Source: UBA3951 sp050952125 (lineage in GTDB: Bacteria > Bacillota > Sulfobacillia > Fermentithermobacillales > Fermentithermobacillaceae). Taken from it: a DNA stretch of 64,000 bases. The stretch spans positions 372,001 to 436,000 of the forward strand of contig JBMNKK010000004.1 in NCBI GenBank assembly GCA_050952125.1, read 5' to 3'. Position 1 is the stretch's first letter, and the number at the start of each line of letters is the position of its first letter. The translations under genes and the position numbers were made by a program. Shown in pieces: positions 24,276 to 34,406 of this stretch. The notes beneath the pieces were generated by a model, which was not told where the DNA came from, searched no databases, and saw nothing but the letters and a program-made list of their open reading frames with translations.

Positions 24276-25858
24276 CTCTTGCGGCGGGAAAACCTGCCCA
24301 AGATGCGCCCCACAAAAGGTAGCGAGGCAAGGTCCTCGGGAGAAAAGACCCTGAAGACGATTGCGAGGATGAAATACGCGAGAGCACCGGTGCCAATGGC
24401 GGCTACTGTTGCCATCTTGAGTCCGAGGAACGGATCCAGCACCCTATAACTCAACCCGGCTACGACGGCCATCCCTGCACCCGCCGCAGATACTCGGATG
24501 AGGGCTCCTCCCTCTCCCACCGTACCGAGATACCTTCTGACAGCCAGCAGGTTCAGAACAGCGGCCACGGTAAAGTGGAGCGACGTCGCTATGCCGGCTC
24601 CGACTATGTTGACGCCGGGGATGCCAACTAGGGCATACGTAACCGCAGCCTTTACGGCGGCGGCCCACATCAGGTTCTTAAGCGGGATACTCACCTTCCC
24701 CAAACCCTGAAGGACGCCCGAGCTCACTTGCTGAAGCGACAGGAACAGAACCGCAGGTGCGGATGCCATCAGGGACGGTCCTACCCCCAGTTCGTCGTAC
24801 AAGAGGACAGGTATCTGCCGCGCAAGCACAAAGATGCCCAGAGCTGCGGGCAAACCCAAAGCGTAAGTCAGCGCGAAGGCTTTGCCTACCCTCCGCTTGA
24901 TCGCCGCTCTATCCCTGAGAGCGATTGCTGCTGAAACGGAGGGCACGATGGACATCTGAAGGGCACCGGTAAACACCGTCGGGATATTCACCAGCGGCAT
25001 CGCTCCTGCCGTGAGTTGGCCGAAGAGTGATGTGGCCTCTTCTACGGAGAAACCGGCTGCCTGAAGCCTGCCGGGAACCAAGCTCAAGTCGATAATCTCT
25101 GTAATGCCGAAAACCGCCGACGCGAGCGATATGGGGACGGCTATGGACGCTATGGCCTTCGCAGTGTCTCCCCACGTATAGCCATCCGAGCGGTCGACAG
25201 ACTCCAGAGCCGACTTCCGTGCCCGGCTCATCATATACGCGGTAGCGGTAAACAGCACACCCACACCTGCACCGACGGCGGCTCCGAAGGTAGCTCCGGC
25301 CGCAGCCTGCTCGATGCCTCTGACCATGAGTGCGCTTGCCAAGAGGAGCATCGTCACAAGTCTGCCCAGCGCTTCAAGCACTTGAGATACCGCGGGAACG
25401 GTCATCTCCTCAATCCCTTGGAACCACCCGCGGAAGGCCGACAGAACCGATGCCAGGAACAAAGCCGGCGATATGGCCCTTATCGACGCCGTTGCTCTGG
25501 GGTCATGGCCCATGTTGGCGGCAATCCAAGGCGCCCCCTTGTACAGCGCTGCAGTGCCCAGAGCGCCCAACACAACCATCATGACGAGGGATACCCGGAA
25601 CGCCCCTGCGGCTCCCGCCTTCTTACCCCTCGCCCAGCGTTCCGCTACCACTTTTGAGATGGCCACGTTCAGCCCCGATGACGAGACAGTGAGCAAAATG
25701 GCGTAAATCGGATACCCCATCTGATAGAGGCCTATTCCTTCGCTCCCCAGGATTGAGTAGAGAGGGATCCGGTAGAACGCCCCTATCAGTTTGACGACGA
25801 GGCCGGCCGCAGTAAGGATGAAAGCGCCCTTTACGAACTTGGTGTCTTGACTAGCCAT
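24272..25858 (-). CDS. Polysaccharide/lipid flippase, SpoVB/MurJ-type (MATE superfamily)
   Basis: 528 residues with about 14 hydrophobic helices. The N-terminus KFVKGAFILTAAGLVVKLIGAF.YRIPL and the GEGIGLYQMGYP-type loop are hallmarks of the SpoVB/YabM group, which moves lipid-linked sugars across the membrane for peptidoglycan or cortex synthesis. Position between spoVT and mazG is as in B. subtilis (yabM). Whether it acts in vegetative or sporulating cells cannot be read from sequence. Confidence 0.82.
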   Translation of the reverse strand: MASQDTKFVKGAFILTAAGLVVKLIGAFYRIPLYSILGSEGIGLYQMGYPIYAILLTVSSSGLNVAISKVVAERWARGKKAGAAGAFRVSLVMMVVLGALGTAALYKGAPWIAANMGHDPRATASIRAISPALFLASVLSAFRGWFQGIEEMTVPAVSQVLEALGRLVTMLLLASALMVRGIEQAAAGATFGAAVGAGVGVLFTATAYMMSRARKSALESVDRSDGYTWGDTAKAIASIAVPISLASAVFGITEIIDLSLVPGRLQAAGFSVEEATSLFGQLTAGAMPLVNIPTVFTGALQMSIVPSVSAAIALRDRAAIKRRVGKAFALTYALGLPAALGIFVLARQIPVLLYDELGVGPSLMASAPAVLFLSLQQVSSGVLQGLGKVSIPLKNLMWAAAVKAAVTYALVGIPGVNIVGAGIATSLHFTVAAVLNLLAVRRYLGTVGEGGALIRVSAAGAGMAVVAGLSYRVLDPFLGLKMATVAAIGTGALAYFILAIVFRVFSPEDLASLPFVGRILGRFSRRKR

Positions 25859-25881
25859 TCAGTTGCTCCCCAAATGTGAAT

Positions 25882-25906
25882 GAAGGTGGCAAACTGCGCC
25901 ACCTTC
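25882..25906. terminator. Hairpin between spoVT and the flippase gene
   Basis: gaaggtggc (25882-25890) and gccaccttc (25898-25906) form a 9-base stem, 80-100 bases after the spoVT stop. No strong U run on the minus strand; may attenuate or end the spoVT transcript. Confidence 0.45.
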
Positions 25907-25983
25907 CTTTCGCACGTGCTTCAAGGAATGTTGCACTTTCACATACTACACTATGGACCGCCGCTCTTCCAGTTGGGAGTAAG

Positions 25984-26544
25984 CTACTCCTCCATCTGTT
26001 TTGCCAAGAATCCTGCCGCCGTCTCTGCGAGCTTCAGTTCGAGCTCGCCCACGGTCTCTCCCGGCTCTCTGGTACATATGATAACGGCACCAATGGGATC
26101 CCCTTCAGCAATGATGGGGGCTATTACTTCCGAGGTGAATTTGCACCCGGTTTCGTCGTCGGTGATGCATTCCTTACAATAACGGTCGTCGCCCGGACGA
26201 GTGATCAAGACAGGCTTGCGATCCTCCATGATCCTTTCAACAGCGGGCGAAATGCGCTTGTTCAAGAACTCCTTCTTGGGCGCTCCGGATACGGCGATGA
26301 TCGAATCGCGGTCAGCTATCATAGCAATGTGGCCTGTAGCCTCTGCTAGAGAATCCGTATACTCCTTGGCGAAATCCCCCAGCTCACCAATGGGAGAGTA
26401 CTTCTTCAGGATGACTTCACCGTCACGGTCAACGAAAATCTCCAGGGGATCTCCTTCTCTGATCCTGAGGGTCCGCCTGATTTCCTTTGGGATAACAACC
26501 CTTCCAAGGTCGTCGATGCGCCTGACTATTCCAGTTGCCTTCAC
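25984..26544 (-). CDS. spoVT: Stage V sporulation protein T (AbrB-type regulator with GAF domain)
   Basis: 186 residues: N-terminal swapped-hairpin AbrB domain (KATGIVRRIDDLGRVVIPKEIRRTL), then a GAF-like domain with IAVSGAPKKEFLN and the CKECITDDETGC stretch. SpoVT controls sigma-G-dependent genes in the forespore. The start codon is GTG, with a GGGGTGG site upstream. An inverted repeat caggt..acctg lies in its promoter region. Confidence 0.92.
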   Translation of the reverse strand: MKATGIVRRIDDLGRVVIPKEIRRTLRIREGDPLEIFVDRDGEVILKKYSPIGELGDFAKEYTDSLAEATGHIAMIADRDSIIAVSGAPKKEFLNKRISPAVERIMEDRKPVLITRPGDDRYCKECITDDETGCKFTSEVIAPIIAEGDPIGAVIICTREPGETVGELELKLAETAAGFLAKQMEE

Positions 26545-26608
26545 GTGTCTACCACCCCCTCGCAGGTCGTATACCTGACGTTGCTAGTATATAGGCGTTT
26601 TGGGATGG

Positions 26609-29600
26609 TTATTCACCACGGGAAAGGTATAGAGCCAGTGTAAGACCTTGTTCCAGAGGGGTTCCGGAGCCCTTGAAAAGGGGCACCGACAGCGTCTGTG
26701 CCCTCTTGTCGAACTCGGCACCGGGGAATTTCCTGTCAATGTCAGCCAGCTTTTGGATGGGAAAAAGATGTGGAACTTCGATCTTAAAACTCAGCCTCTC
26801 GCGCCCGAGGACTACATCCTCATTGCTCACGCTAACCTGAGTCACGCCTAAGGAGCCGGCGAGAAGCCTCAGCCGGGCCACATCCAAGAGGTTCAAGACC
26901 TCTGGCGCAGCCTGGCCATAGCGATCCTCGATCTCGCTCTCAATATCCTCCAGGGCCTCCTCATCTTCAGCGGCAGCAATGCGCTTGTAGAAGGCAAATC
27001 GTGCTCTGGGATCGCTAACGTAAGATTCCGGGATGAAGGCGTCAACCGGGACATCCACGGCCGTCAGGATACGCTCCACCCTCTCTACTTTTTGGCCTTT
27101 AAGGCTGCGAACCGCCTTTTCAAGCAGACTCACGTACATCTCGTATCCGACCTGAGTCATGAAGCCGTGTTGTTCCGCCCCCAAGAGGTTGCCCGCGCCC
27201 CTTATCTCCATATCGCGCATAGCCAGCTTGTAGCCGGAGCCCATGGTCGTGAAATCGCGAAGGGCGTTTAACCTCTGCTCGGCTACATAGGTCATGGAAC
27301 GATCGTGCCTGTAGGTGAAGTAAGCATAGGCGATGCGGTTGGATCGCCCCACACGCCCCCTCAACTGGTACAGCTGCGCCAGACCCAGTTTGTCGGCCTC
27401 TTCGACAATGAGAGTGTTAACGTTCGGCAGATCCAGTCCTGACTCAATGATGGTCGTGGATATGAGGATATCGTACCTCCCCTGCAGGAAGTCCTGCATT
27501 GTACGGGAGAGCTCGTGCTCGTGCATCCTGCCGTGAGCTACGGTGATGCGGGCTTCGGGCACCATAGCTTGCACTCTCTGGAGCACCCGGCCAATGGAGT
27601 AGATCCGGTTGTACACGTAAAAGACCTGCCCGCCGCGCCGCATCTCTCTCCTGATTGCCTGAGCCAAGAGAGACGGATTGAGGGGGACGACATAGGTCTC
27701 GACCGGAAACCTCCCCTCAGGCGGTGTCTCTATGACGCTGATATCCCGGATACCCGACAACGCCATGTTCAATGTCCGCGGGATGGGCGTGGCGGTGAGT
27801 GTCAGAACGTCGCAGTTCTCTGCCATCTCCTTGAGCCGCTCTTTCTGTGCCACGCCGAAGCGGTGTTCCTCGTCGATGATAAGGAGACCCAAGTTCTTGA
27901 ACTTCACGTCCTTGCTGAGGAGCCTGTGCGTGCCTATCACGATATCGGCCGCGCCGCTTTCGGCGTCAGATTTGATCTTCCGGGTATCCGCCGGCGTCCT
28001 GAACCTGGATAAGCAATGTATTGTCACGGGATGGTCGGCGAAACGCCTGAGGAAGGTGGCGTGATGCTGCTCAGCCAAAATGGTCGTTGGGACAAGCACT
28101 GCTACCTGCTTGCCGTCCATGACCGCCTTGAAGGCGCAGCGCATGGCTACCTCGGTCTTGCCGAAACCTACGTCGCCGCAGAGCAGCCTGTCCATGGGAA
28201 CAACCTGCTCCATGTCACGCTTAATCTCTTCCGTAGCTCTAGCCTGGTCTTCGGTGTCTTCGTACTCAAAAGAATCCTCAAATTGCTTCTGCCAGGGCGT
28301 ATCCGGTCCGAACGCATAGCCGGTCCGTGACTTCCGCTTAGCCTCGAGAATAAGGAGCTTCCGCGCCATGTCCTCAACCGATGCCTTGACCTTGGCTTTG
28401 ATGCGGGCCCACTCTCCGGTTCCCAGCCGTTGAAGCTGCGGCGGCTTGCCTTCGGGACCCACATAACGTTCCACAAGGTCAACTTGGTCTATGGGAACAT
28501 ACAAAGCGTCGCTGCCGGAATATCTGAGATGGAGGTAATCCCTGGTGACTCCGTTGACGGTCATGGTCTTCATGCCCATGAACTGCCCGATGCCGTGGGT
28601 AGCGTGAACAACATAGTCTCCGGCCGACAGCTCGCGCCAATCAAGCCTGGATGCCTTCTTCCTGGACTTCCTCTGGCGCACTTGCGTTCTACCGTAGACT
28701 TCGGTCTCGGTGAAGAGAGCAAGCCCTAAGGATTCGACATTGAACCCGTTCTCGCCGCTGCCAAGTGCCAGAGTTACTAACCCCGCCTTGGGCTCCTCAA
28801 GGACAGAATCAGCCGCCGCGGCCCACACTTCCTGCCGCTCCAGAAACCGCTGAAGGAGCGACATACGGTCCGGGCTGCCCGCAAGGACCATAACCCTCTT
28901 GCCTCGGGCCAAGAGGTCCTTGAGCTCAGCCAAGAAGTCGGCCCAGCGGCCGGCAAACCCCACCTGCGATTGAGTGTCTGATTCAACGATATCTCGGTAG
29001 AGCACGCCTTCGGTAGCTCGCGCCACCAGAGAGAACATGATATGGCCTTTGGAGAGGAGTCCGTGAATGAGGTCTGCGGGAAGGTACACGGAAGCTTCGG
29101 ACTTGCCCATAGTTCCGGCAATCATCCTGGCAGAGGCTATCTCGGCGCCAATCTTCTCGAATTCAAGGAGGGCATCTCTGCACCTATCGATATTGTCCAC
29201 CATGATAATGCCGTCCGGCCCGATGTAATCGAGAATCGTATAGGCGCCGGATTCACCTTGGCCCTTATGCGCTAGGACGTGCCTATCGGGAGCATCGGTC
29301 GCGGGAGTTACATAGACTTCGGCCACGGAATCAACTGAAACTTGAGTCTCCAGGTCGAAGGTCCTTATCGACTCTATCTCATCAAACGCGAACTCGAGTC
29401 TGAAGGGTGATTCCGCTGAGGGAGGGAAAATGTCCAGAATCCCGCCGCGGAGCGCCAGCTGGCCTTTCCGCTCAACGGAGAAGTCCCTCTCATATCCCGC
29501 TTCCACTAAGTCCTTCACGATTTCCAGAGGGCTTATCGCGTCGCCCTTAGCATATTTCCTGCACCCCGCTCGAAAGGCTTCAGGGCGCATGAGATTACGC

Positions 29601-29986
29601 ACCAAGGCCGTCGCAGGCGTCACCACCACCGGAGGTGGGCCGTCTGCATCGATTAGCCGCGATAGGCACTGGATGCGCATCCACAGCGATTCCCTGTTGG
29701 TTTCGGTCTCAAAGGGCATGACTTCTCTAGCGGGGAAAAGGAATACCCGGTCGGCACCCAGGAGGTCGCCCAAGTCCCGCTTGGCGGTTACGGCTTCCTC
29801 AGGGTTTGAGAACACGAAAAGCGCGGGGCGATCTACCTTGCGGATAACGGACGCTGCCACAGCCAGGCGCGCGTAACCTTCCGCGCCGACGAACTGAACG
29901 GGTGCTATGCCGTCCAGAGCCGACTTTACCGCTCTCCTGACGCCGGCGCCCCGGGCTAAGAGGTCAAGAAGCCCCGGATGCGCCAT
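26609..29986 (-). CDS. mfd: Transcription-repair coupling factor Mfd
   Basis: About 1125 residues. In order: UvrB-homology region (FSNPEEAVTAKRDLGDLL; LRGGILDIFPPS), RNA polymerase-interacting domain (GDYVVHATHGIGQFMG), helicase core with Walker A LLCGDVGFGKTEVAMR, DEEH box IIDEEHRFGVAQKE, TATPIPRTL, and C-terminal TRCF domain. Mfd removes stalled RNA polymerase and recruits UvrA. The ATG at 29986 overlaps the pth stop (TAATG), so it is coupled to pth; the longer upstream frame is disregarded. Confidence 0.95.
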   Translation of the reverse strand: MAHPGLLDLLARGAGVRRAVKSALDGIAPVQFVGAEGYARLAVAASVIRKVDRPALFVFSNPEEAVTAKRDLGDLLGADRVFLFPAREVMPFETETNRESLWMRIQCLSRLIDADGPPPVVVTPATALVRNLMRPEAFRAGCRKYAKGDAISPLEIVKDLVEAGYERDFSVERKGQLALRGGILDIFPPSAESPFRLEFAFDEIESIRTFDLETQVSVDSVAEVYVTPATDAPDRHVLAHKGQGESGAYTILDYIGPDGIIMVDNIDRCRDALLEFEKIGAEIASARMIAGTMGKSEASVYLPADLIHGLLSKGHIMFSLVARATEGVLYRDIVESDTQSQVGFAGRWADFLAELKDLLARGKRVMVLAGSPDRMSLLQRFLERQEVWAAAADSVLEEPKAGLVTLALGSGENGFNVESLGLALFTETEVYGRTQVRQRKSRKKASRLDWRELSAGDYVVHATHGIGQFMGMKTMTVNGVTRDYLHLRYSGSDALYVPIDQVDLVERYVGPEGKPPQLQRLGTGEWARIKAKVKASVEDMARKLLILEAKRKSRTGYAFGPDTPWQKQFEDSFEYEDTEDQARATEEIKRDMEQVVPMDRLLCGDVGFGKTEVAMRCAFKAVMDGKQVAVLVPTTILAEQHHATFLRRFADHPVTIHCLSRFRTPADTRKIKSDAESGAADIVIGTHRLLSKDVKFKNLGLLIIDEEHRFGVAQKERLKEMAENCDVLTLTATPIPRTLNMALSGIRDISVIETPPEGRFPVETYVVPLNPSLLAQAIRREMRRGGQVFYVYNRIYSIGRVLQRVQAMVPEARITVAHGRMHEHELSRTMQDFLQGRYDILISTTIIESGLDLPNVNTLIVEEADKLGLAQLYQLRGRVGRSNRIAYAYFTYRHDRSMTYVAEQRLNALRDFTTMGSGYKLAMRDMEIRGAGNLLGAEQHGFMTQVGYEMYVSLLEKAVRSLKGQKVERVERILTAVDVPVDAFIPESYVSDPRARFAFYKRIAAAEDEEALEDIESEIEDRYGQAAPEVLNLLDVARLRLLAGSLGVTQVSVSNEDVVLGRERLSFKIEVPHLFPIQKLADIDRKFPGAEFDKRAQTLSVPLFKGSGTPLEQGLTLALYLSRGE

Positions 29987-30582
29987 TAACGGCCACCGCC
30001 CTCTTCTCCAACATCCAGGCCGTTGTAATATGCCATTGCCCAATCCATGCCTTGCGCCAGCGCGCCGAGAACGCCCTCGGCCGCGAGGCTCACTACCTCT
30101 CTGAGAGTAGGCTCATCGCCCTTTGTGAACTCTTTGAGCACGAACTCCACAGGATCCACTCCGTCGGGCGGCCTGCCTACACCTATCTTCAAGCGGCCGA
30201 ATTCAGAAGAGCCGGTTTCGGAGATGATTGACTCTACCCCTCTATGCCCCCCCGAACTACCTCTGCGGCGAAATCTGATCTTTCCGAAGGGGAGGTCCAT
30301 GTCGTCATGGATGACCAGTATGTCGGAAGGCTCCAGGCAATAGTCCTTCATGACCTCTAAAGCCGCGAGCCCGCTGGCGTTCATGTAGGTAAGCGGGCGT
30401 ACGAGCAGTATGTTGAGTCCGTCCCCCACAGGCACGGTGCCAACGGCTGTTTCCGAGAACCCTGTCTCCCTGAAAGGTAAACGAAACCGCCCGGCAATCT
30501 CGTCGAGTACCATGTACCCCACGTTATGCCGGGTGTTTCTGTACTTCTTGCCGGGGTTCCCCAGACCAATAACACACTTCAT
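29986..30582 (-). CDS. pth: Peptidyl-tRNA hydrolase
   Basis: 198 residues with VIGLGNPGKKYRNTRHNVGY (catalytic His in RHNVG), RPLTYMNASG, VIHDDMDLPFGKIRFRRRGSSGGHRG and GRPP. Releases tRNA from dropped-off peptidyl-tRNA. Follows rplY (ctc) and precedes mfd as in B. subtilis, but the small fin gene between pth and mfd is missing here. Confidence 0.95.
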   Translation of the reverse strand: MKCVIGLGNPGKKYRNTRHNVGYMVLDEIAGRFRLPFRETGFSETAVGTVPVGDGLNILLVRPLTYMNASGLAALEVMKDYCLEPSDILVIHDDMDLPFGKIRFRRRGSSGGHRGVESIISETGSSEFGRLKIGVGRPPDGVDPVEFVLKEFTKGDEPTLREVVSLAAEGVLGALAQGMDWAMAYYNGLDVGEEGGGR

Positions 30583-30615
30583 GCTGTCGGTCTCACCGAT
30601 TCCCTGCTAAGGAGA

Positions 30616-31239
30616 TTAGTTCTCGGGTTTTTCGGCTGCCTCGGCTTCGGCTTCCTCACCTTCAGGCGTCTCTTCCGCCTTCTCCGCAGTTACCTTGGGC
30701 GACACGACAACTACGATGATCTCCGCTTCCTCAGTGATCAACTTCACTGTGTCAGGAAGGGTGATCTGGCCGGCCGTGATCGATTCGCCGTGATTGAGCT
30801 CTGATACGTCCACCGTGACGTTGGTTGGAATATCGGTTGGCAAGCTCTCCACGGTGATCTCCCGAAGCTGCCTCTGAAGAATGAGGTTGCGTTTCTCCAT
30901 TACATCCTCGCCGATAACGACTACAGGCACCTCAGCCTTGACCTTCTCCGTAAGAGAGATACGGTGCAGGTCGATGTGAACGGCTTTCCCGGTCAAAGGA
31001 TCATACACGACTTCCTGGACCATGACATTACCCTCAAAGGAGCTTCCTTCTACCGCAACACGGTGGACGTGAGACCCCGTGCCGCGGGTCAGGCTCCTCA
31101 TAGCCGAAGCGTCCAGCGCAACTGCTACAGGTTCTATGGATTTTCCGTAGACGATGCCGGGTACCAGACCCTGTCTGCGACAAGCCCTGGCGGCAGTGCT
31201 CCCGACTTCTCTCGGCTTAAGTACGACGGTTTCAGCCAA
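30616..31239 (-). CDS. rplY: 50S ribosomal protein L25/general stress protein Ctc
   Basis: 207 residues: N-terminal L25 domain binding 5S rRNA (VPGIVYGK; VMVQEVVYDPLTGKAVHIDL) and the C-terminal TL5 beta domain (VPVVVIGEDV; LREITVESLPTDIP), ending in a Glu/Ala-rich tail. The long TL5/Ctc form of L25. Located between prs and pth as usual. Confidence 0.93.
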   Translation of the reverse strand: MAETVVLKPREVGSTAARACRRQGLVPGIVYGKSIEPVAVALDASAMRSLTRGTGSHVHRVAVEGSSFEGNVMVQEVVYDPLTGKAVHIDLHRISLTEKVKAEVPVVVIGEDVMEKRNLILQRQLREITVESLPTDIPTNVTVDVSELNHGESITAGQITLPDTVKLITEEAEIIVVVVSPKVTAEKAEETPEGEEAEAEAAEKPEN

Positions 31240-31262
31240 GTTGCTTCACCCTTTCAAAATGC

Positions 31263-32210
31263 TCACTTGAACATCTCCGACACGGAGTGCCCTTCGTGAA
31301 TCCTAATGATAGCGTCTCCTAGTAGCGGTGCCACAGATAATACTTTTACCAGAGGACGCAACTCCTCTTCAATGGGAATCGTGTTTGTGACTACAAGCTC
31401 CGTGAATCCGGCCTCCTCAATGTTCTCCCTCGCTTTGCCTGAAAACACAGCGTGCGTTGCACAAGCCATTACCGACTTGGCACCCATTCTGCGAAGGGCT
31501 TTGGCGGCCTCCTTGATGCTGCCGCCGGTATCGATCATGTCATCGAGGAGGATCGCGTGGTGGCCGGCTACCCTTCCAACGATGTTCATTACCTCGACCA
31601 TGTTGGGCTCGGGACGCCTCTTGTCGATGAAGGCCACCGGCAGTCCCAGACGTTCGGCCATGTCGCGCGCCCTCGGTATGCTGCCTGCGTCAGGAGACAC
31701 CACCACGTAGTCCTTAAGGTCTTTGTCCTTGAGGCTGTCCGACAAAATCCCTATGGCGGTGAGGTGATCGACGGGGATATCAAAGAACCCCTGGATCTGA
31801 CCGGAATGGAGGTCTACCGCCAGCACGCGGTTGGCGCCGGCATTGGTGAGAAGGTTGGCTACCAATTTGGCCGTGATGGGCTCGCGGCCTCTGGTCTTCC
31901 TGTCCTGCCTGGCATAGCCGTAGTAAGGAATAACGGCGGTGATGCGGTCGGCAGACGCCCTCTTGAGAGCGTCAATCAGAATGAGGAGTTCCATGATGCT
32001 GTCATTCACGGGGGTACAAGTAGACTGCACCACGAAAGCGTCTGATCCGCGGACGTTCTCGTTGATGATTACCTTGATCTCTCCGTCCGAGAATCTGCCA
32101 ATGCTGGTCGCGGCGAGCTCAACTCCGATATGCTTGCAGATCTCTTCGCCGAGAGCCTTATTGGTGTTTCCCGAAAACACCTGCAACCTCTTATCACCGT
32201 AAGGCGACAA
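31263..32210 (-). CDS. prs: Ribose-phosphate pyrophosphokinase
   Basis: 315 residues. Makes PRPP from ribose 5-phosphate and ATP for nucleotide, His and Trp synthesis. Key parts: FSDGEIKVIINENVRG, YGYARQDRK (ATP loop), VVSPDAGSIPRARDMA and the PRPP-binding ILLDDMIDTGGSI. Normal length. Six bases after the glmU stop on the same strand. Confidence 0.95.
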   Translation of the reverse strand: MSPYGDKRLQVFSGNTNKALGEEICKHIGVELAATSIGRFSDGEIKVIINENVRGSDAFVVQSTCTPVNDSIMELLILIDALKRASADRITAVIPYYGYARQDRKTRGREPITAKLVANLLTNAGANRVLAVDLHSGQIQGFFDIPVDHLTAIGILSDSLKDKDLKDYVVVSPDAGSIPRARDMAERLGLPVAFIDKRRPEPNMVEVMNIVGRVAGHHAILLDDMIDTGGSIKEAAKALRRMGAKSVMACATHAVFSGKARENIEEAGFTELVVTNTIPIEEELRPLVKVLSVAPLLGDAIIRIHEGHSVSEMFK

Positions 32211-32216
32211 TTGCTG

Positions 32217-33632
32217 CTACCTCCTCTGTTGTTTTCTGCGTTCGACCCATCCTTCTTTGACCGTCTGCCTCTCTCTGGCGATAGCGAGCGAAAGGGGCGG
32301 GACATCGTCGGTGATCGTGGATCCGGCCGCGACATACGAACCTTTTCCAACGGTAACCGGAGCGATCAGGTTGGCGTTGCATCCGATGAATGAGCCGTCT
32401 TCGATGATGGTTCTGTGTTTCTGGGCTCCGTCATAGTTCACCGTAACGGTGCCCGCTCCTATGTTAACTCCCGGGCCGATGGTAGTATCTCCCAGGTAGC
32501 AGTGGTGATGCGCCTTGGTGCCTTTGCCTACTACGGTGTTCTTCACTTCGGCGAAGTTGCCTACCAAGGCTCCGTCTTCGAGAGCGGCCCGCGGTCGGAG
32601 GTGTGAGTACGGACCGACCTGCACATCTTTGCCTACAGATGACTCTTCCACCACGGAAAGCCACACTGTCGAGCCGTCTCCTACAACAGAATCTACTATC
32701 TCAGTGCCCGGTCCGATCACGCACCCCTCGCCGATCACTGTCGAACCTCGTAGGTACGTCTGGGGCTCAATGACTGTGTCGGCCCCAACCTTGACACCGA
32801 AATCGACGTAAGTTGAAGACGGATCCCGCACGGTCACTCCTGAAAAGCACAGAGCCCTCAGGACACTCTCCCGGAGGGTCTTTTCTGCAACCGACAGAGC
32901 GTAGCGGTCATTGATACCCTGAACGGTCTCTGCGTCAGGAGCGACAAAGCCCGAGACCCGCATACCCCTTCTCACGGCAATGTCCACAATATCGGTAAGG
33001 TAGTACTCACCCTTAACGTTGTCGTTCTTTACTTCGCTCAAGAGGTCGAACAGCGTGGATCTGTCCGCAAGATACATCCCGGCGTTTGCCTCGTCGATGC
33101 CTGCCTCAGCCTCCGTTATATCCCTGGCCTCGACGATGCGCACTACATTGCCCGATGAATCCCTGACCACGCGGCCGTACGCTCCCATATCGCCCGGTTT
33201 GAACGAGATAAGCGATACACCGGCCCCTTTGGAGACGTGGTCGTCGCGAAAACCCTTCAGAAGCTTGGCGGTAATAAGAGGGGTATCCCCGTATAGTACA
33301 AGCGTGTCGCCGGTGAAATCGCTTAAGTTGTCTCCCGCGCACATGACCGCGTGCCCGGTTCCCTTCTGCTCCCTCTGCCAGGCGAATTCAAGCTTCCCGG
33401 CCCACAGGTTGTCCGGCTTCCAGGTGTGCTGAACAGCCTCGATGACTTCATCGCCCTTGTGGCCGACAACAACCACGATACGTTCAGGCATAAGGGAAAC
33501 GGCGGCATCCAATACGTAGTTCACCATAGGCCGCCCACATATGGGGAAAAGCACTTTGGCGGCCTTAGATCTCATGCGAGTCCCCTCGCCGGCCGCCAAT
33601 ATGACTACTGAAAGTTTGTTTGACAATGACAT
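32217..33632 (-). CDS. glmU: Bifunctional GlmU (GlcN-1-P acetyltransferase / GlcNAc-1-P uridyltransferase)
   Basis: 471 residues. The pyrophosphorylase domain has VVILAAGEGTRMRSKAAKVLF and YGDTPLITAKL; the left-handed beta-helix has repeated hexapeptides and GVNIGAGTVTVNYDG, with active-site His in AHHHCYLGD. Makes UDP-GlcNAc for peptidoglycan. Upstream of prs as in B. subtilis. Confidence 0.95.
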   Translation of the reverse strand: MSLSNKLSVVILAAGEGTRMRSKAAKVLFPICGRPMVNYVLDAAVSLMPERIVVVVGHKGDEVIEAVQHTWKPDNLWAGKLEFAWQREQKGTGHAVMCAGDNLSDFTGDTLVLYGDTPLITAKLLKGFRDDHVSKGAGVSLISFKPGDMGAYGRVVRDSSGNVVRIVEARDITEAEAGIDEANAGMYLADRSTLFDLLSEVKNDNVKGEYYLTDIVDIAVRRGMRVSGFVAPDAETVQGINDRYALSVAEKTLRESVLRALCFSGVTVRDPSSTYVDFGVKVGADTVIEPQTYLRGSTVIGEGCVIGPGTEIVDSVVGDGSTVWLSVVEESSVGKDVQVGPYSHLRPRAALEDGALVGNFAEVKNTVVGKGTKAHHHCYLGDTTIGPGVNIGAGTVTVNYDGAQKHRTIIEDGSFIGCNANLIAPVTVGKGSYVAAGSTITDDVPPLSLAIARERQTVKEGWVERRKQQRR

Positions 33633-33656
33633 CTCACTCGCTCCCCAGGCATTATA

Positions 33657-34406
33657 TCACTTTGCGAGGATACGTCGGCAAAGCTCAAGATCCGACGGCT
33701 TGTCGACATCAACTCCAATCTCGGGGTCAGCCCCTAGGATAGCCTTGGGCTTTAAGTCGAGAAGCTCCGCGACTCTCTCCTCAAGCTCGGCGACCGACGC
33801 CATCTTCAAAGCAAACTTCAGGAGGAGCCCGGGCCCGAGCACGGACGCCATCTTCAAGGGGGATTTGCGGTAGCCGATCATTTTCTCGACCATCGGCCAC
33901 GCCCTGCCTATTGCCGGCTTATGTACAAAGAAGATGTTGCCGCCGGTGAAAGTCCCTTCGCGCAAGGCAACGTAGGTCCTCTTAACGCCCGGGAAAAGCC
34001 TGTCACAGTCCTCTTGCGATGATACGGGATAGCAGAAGTCGGCCCCCGAAGCTTCGCACGCATCGAGGAATCGCTTCATGATGTCACGAGTCACGAGGGG
34101 GACGTCGGATGCGCAGATAACGACGTATTCGGTCTTGGCTGCCTCAAGCCCTATCCTCACGTTATCGAAAAGGTCGGCTCCCGGTTCCACTACCTCGACC
34201 TTGCCACCTGCGTATCTGCCTAGGCCGTCGCTCGGCCCGACAAGGTAAACTCGGCCGATCTCGGGCATCGCGTCCAGAACATCGAGTATGAAGGTGACCA
34301 TGGGCTTTCCGGCGATCTCGATATTGGCCTCGTAGCGTTCGGAGCTCACTTCGCGAAGTCTCCCCGTGTTCTCACGCCCGGCCAACACCACGGCATCAAC
34401 AAGCAT
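33657..34406 (-). CDS. MobA-like nucleotidyltransferase, unknown substrate
   Basis: 249 residues from the ATG at 34406, which follows AGGAG by 8 bases and overlaps the ispE end. It begins MLVDAVVLAGREN, with ANIEIAGKPMVTFILD and ICASDVPLVT: a Rossmann NTP-transferase fold of the MobA type. The end has a conserved VDVDKPSDLELCRR. Lies between ispE and glmU. It replaces purR/yabJ/spoVG in B. subtilis order. Could supply an activated alcohol or sugar to cell-envelope synthesis; substrate not inferable. Confidence 0.75.
   Translation of the reverse strand: MLVDAVVLAGRENTGRLREVSSERYEANIEIAGKPMVTFILDVLDAMPEIGRVYLVGPSDGLGRYAGGKVEVVEPGADLFDNVRIGLEAAKTEYVVICASDVPLVTRDIMKRFLDACEASGADFCYPVSSQEDCDRLFPGVKRTYVALREGTFTGGNIFFVHKPAIGRAWPMVEKMIGYRKSPLKMASVLGPGLLLKFALKMASVAELEERVAELLDLKPKAILGADPEIGVDVDKPSDLELCRRILAK

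Noticed and set aside
26609..30043. Longer Mfd start at 30043
   Set aside because: The additional 19 residues lie inside pth and are not like Mfd; the TAATG overlap at 29986 is the better start.
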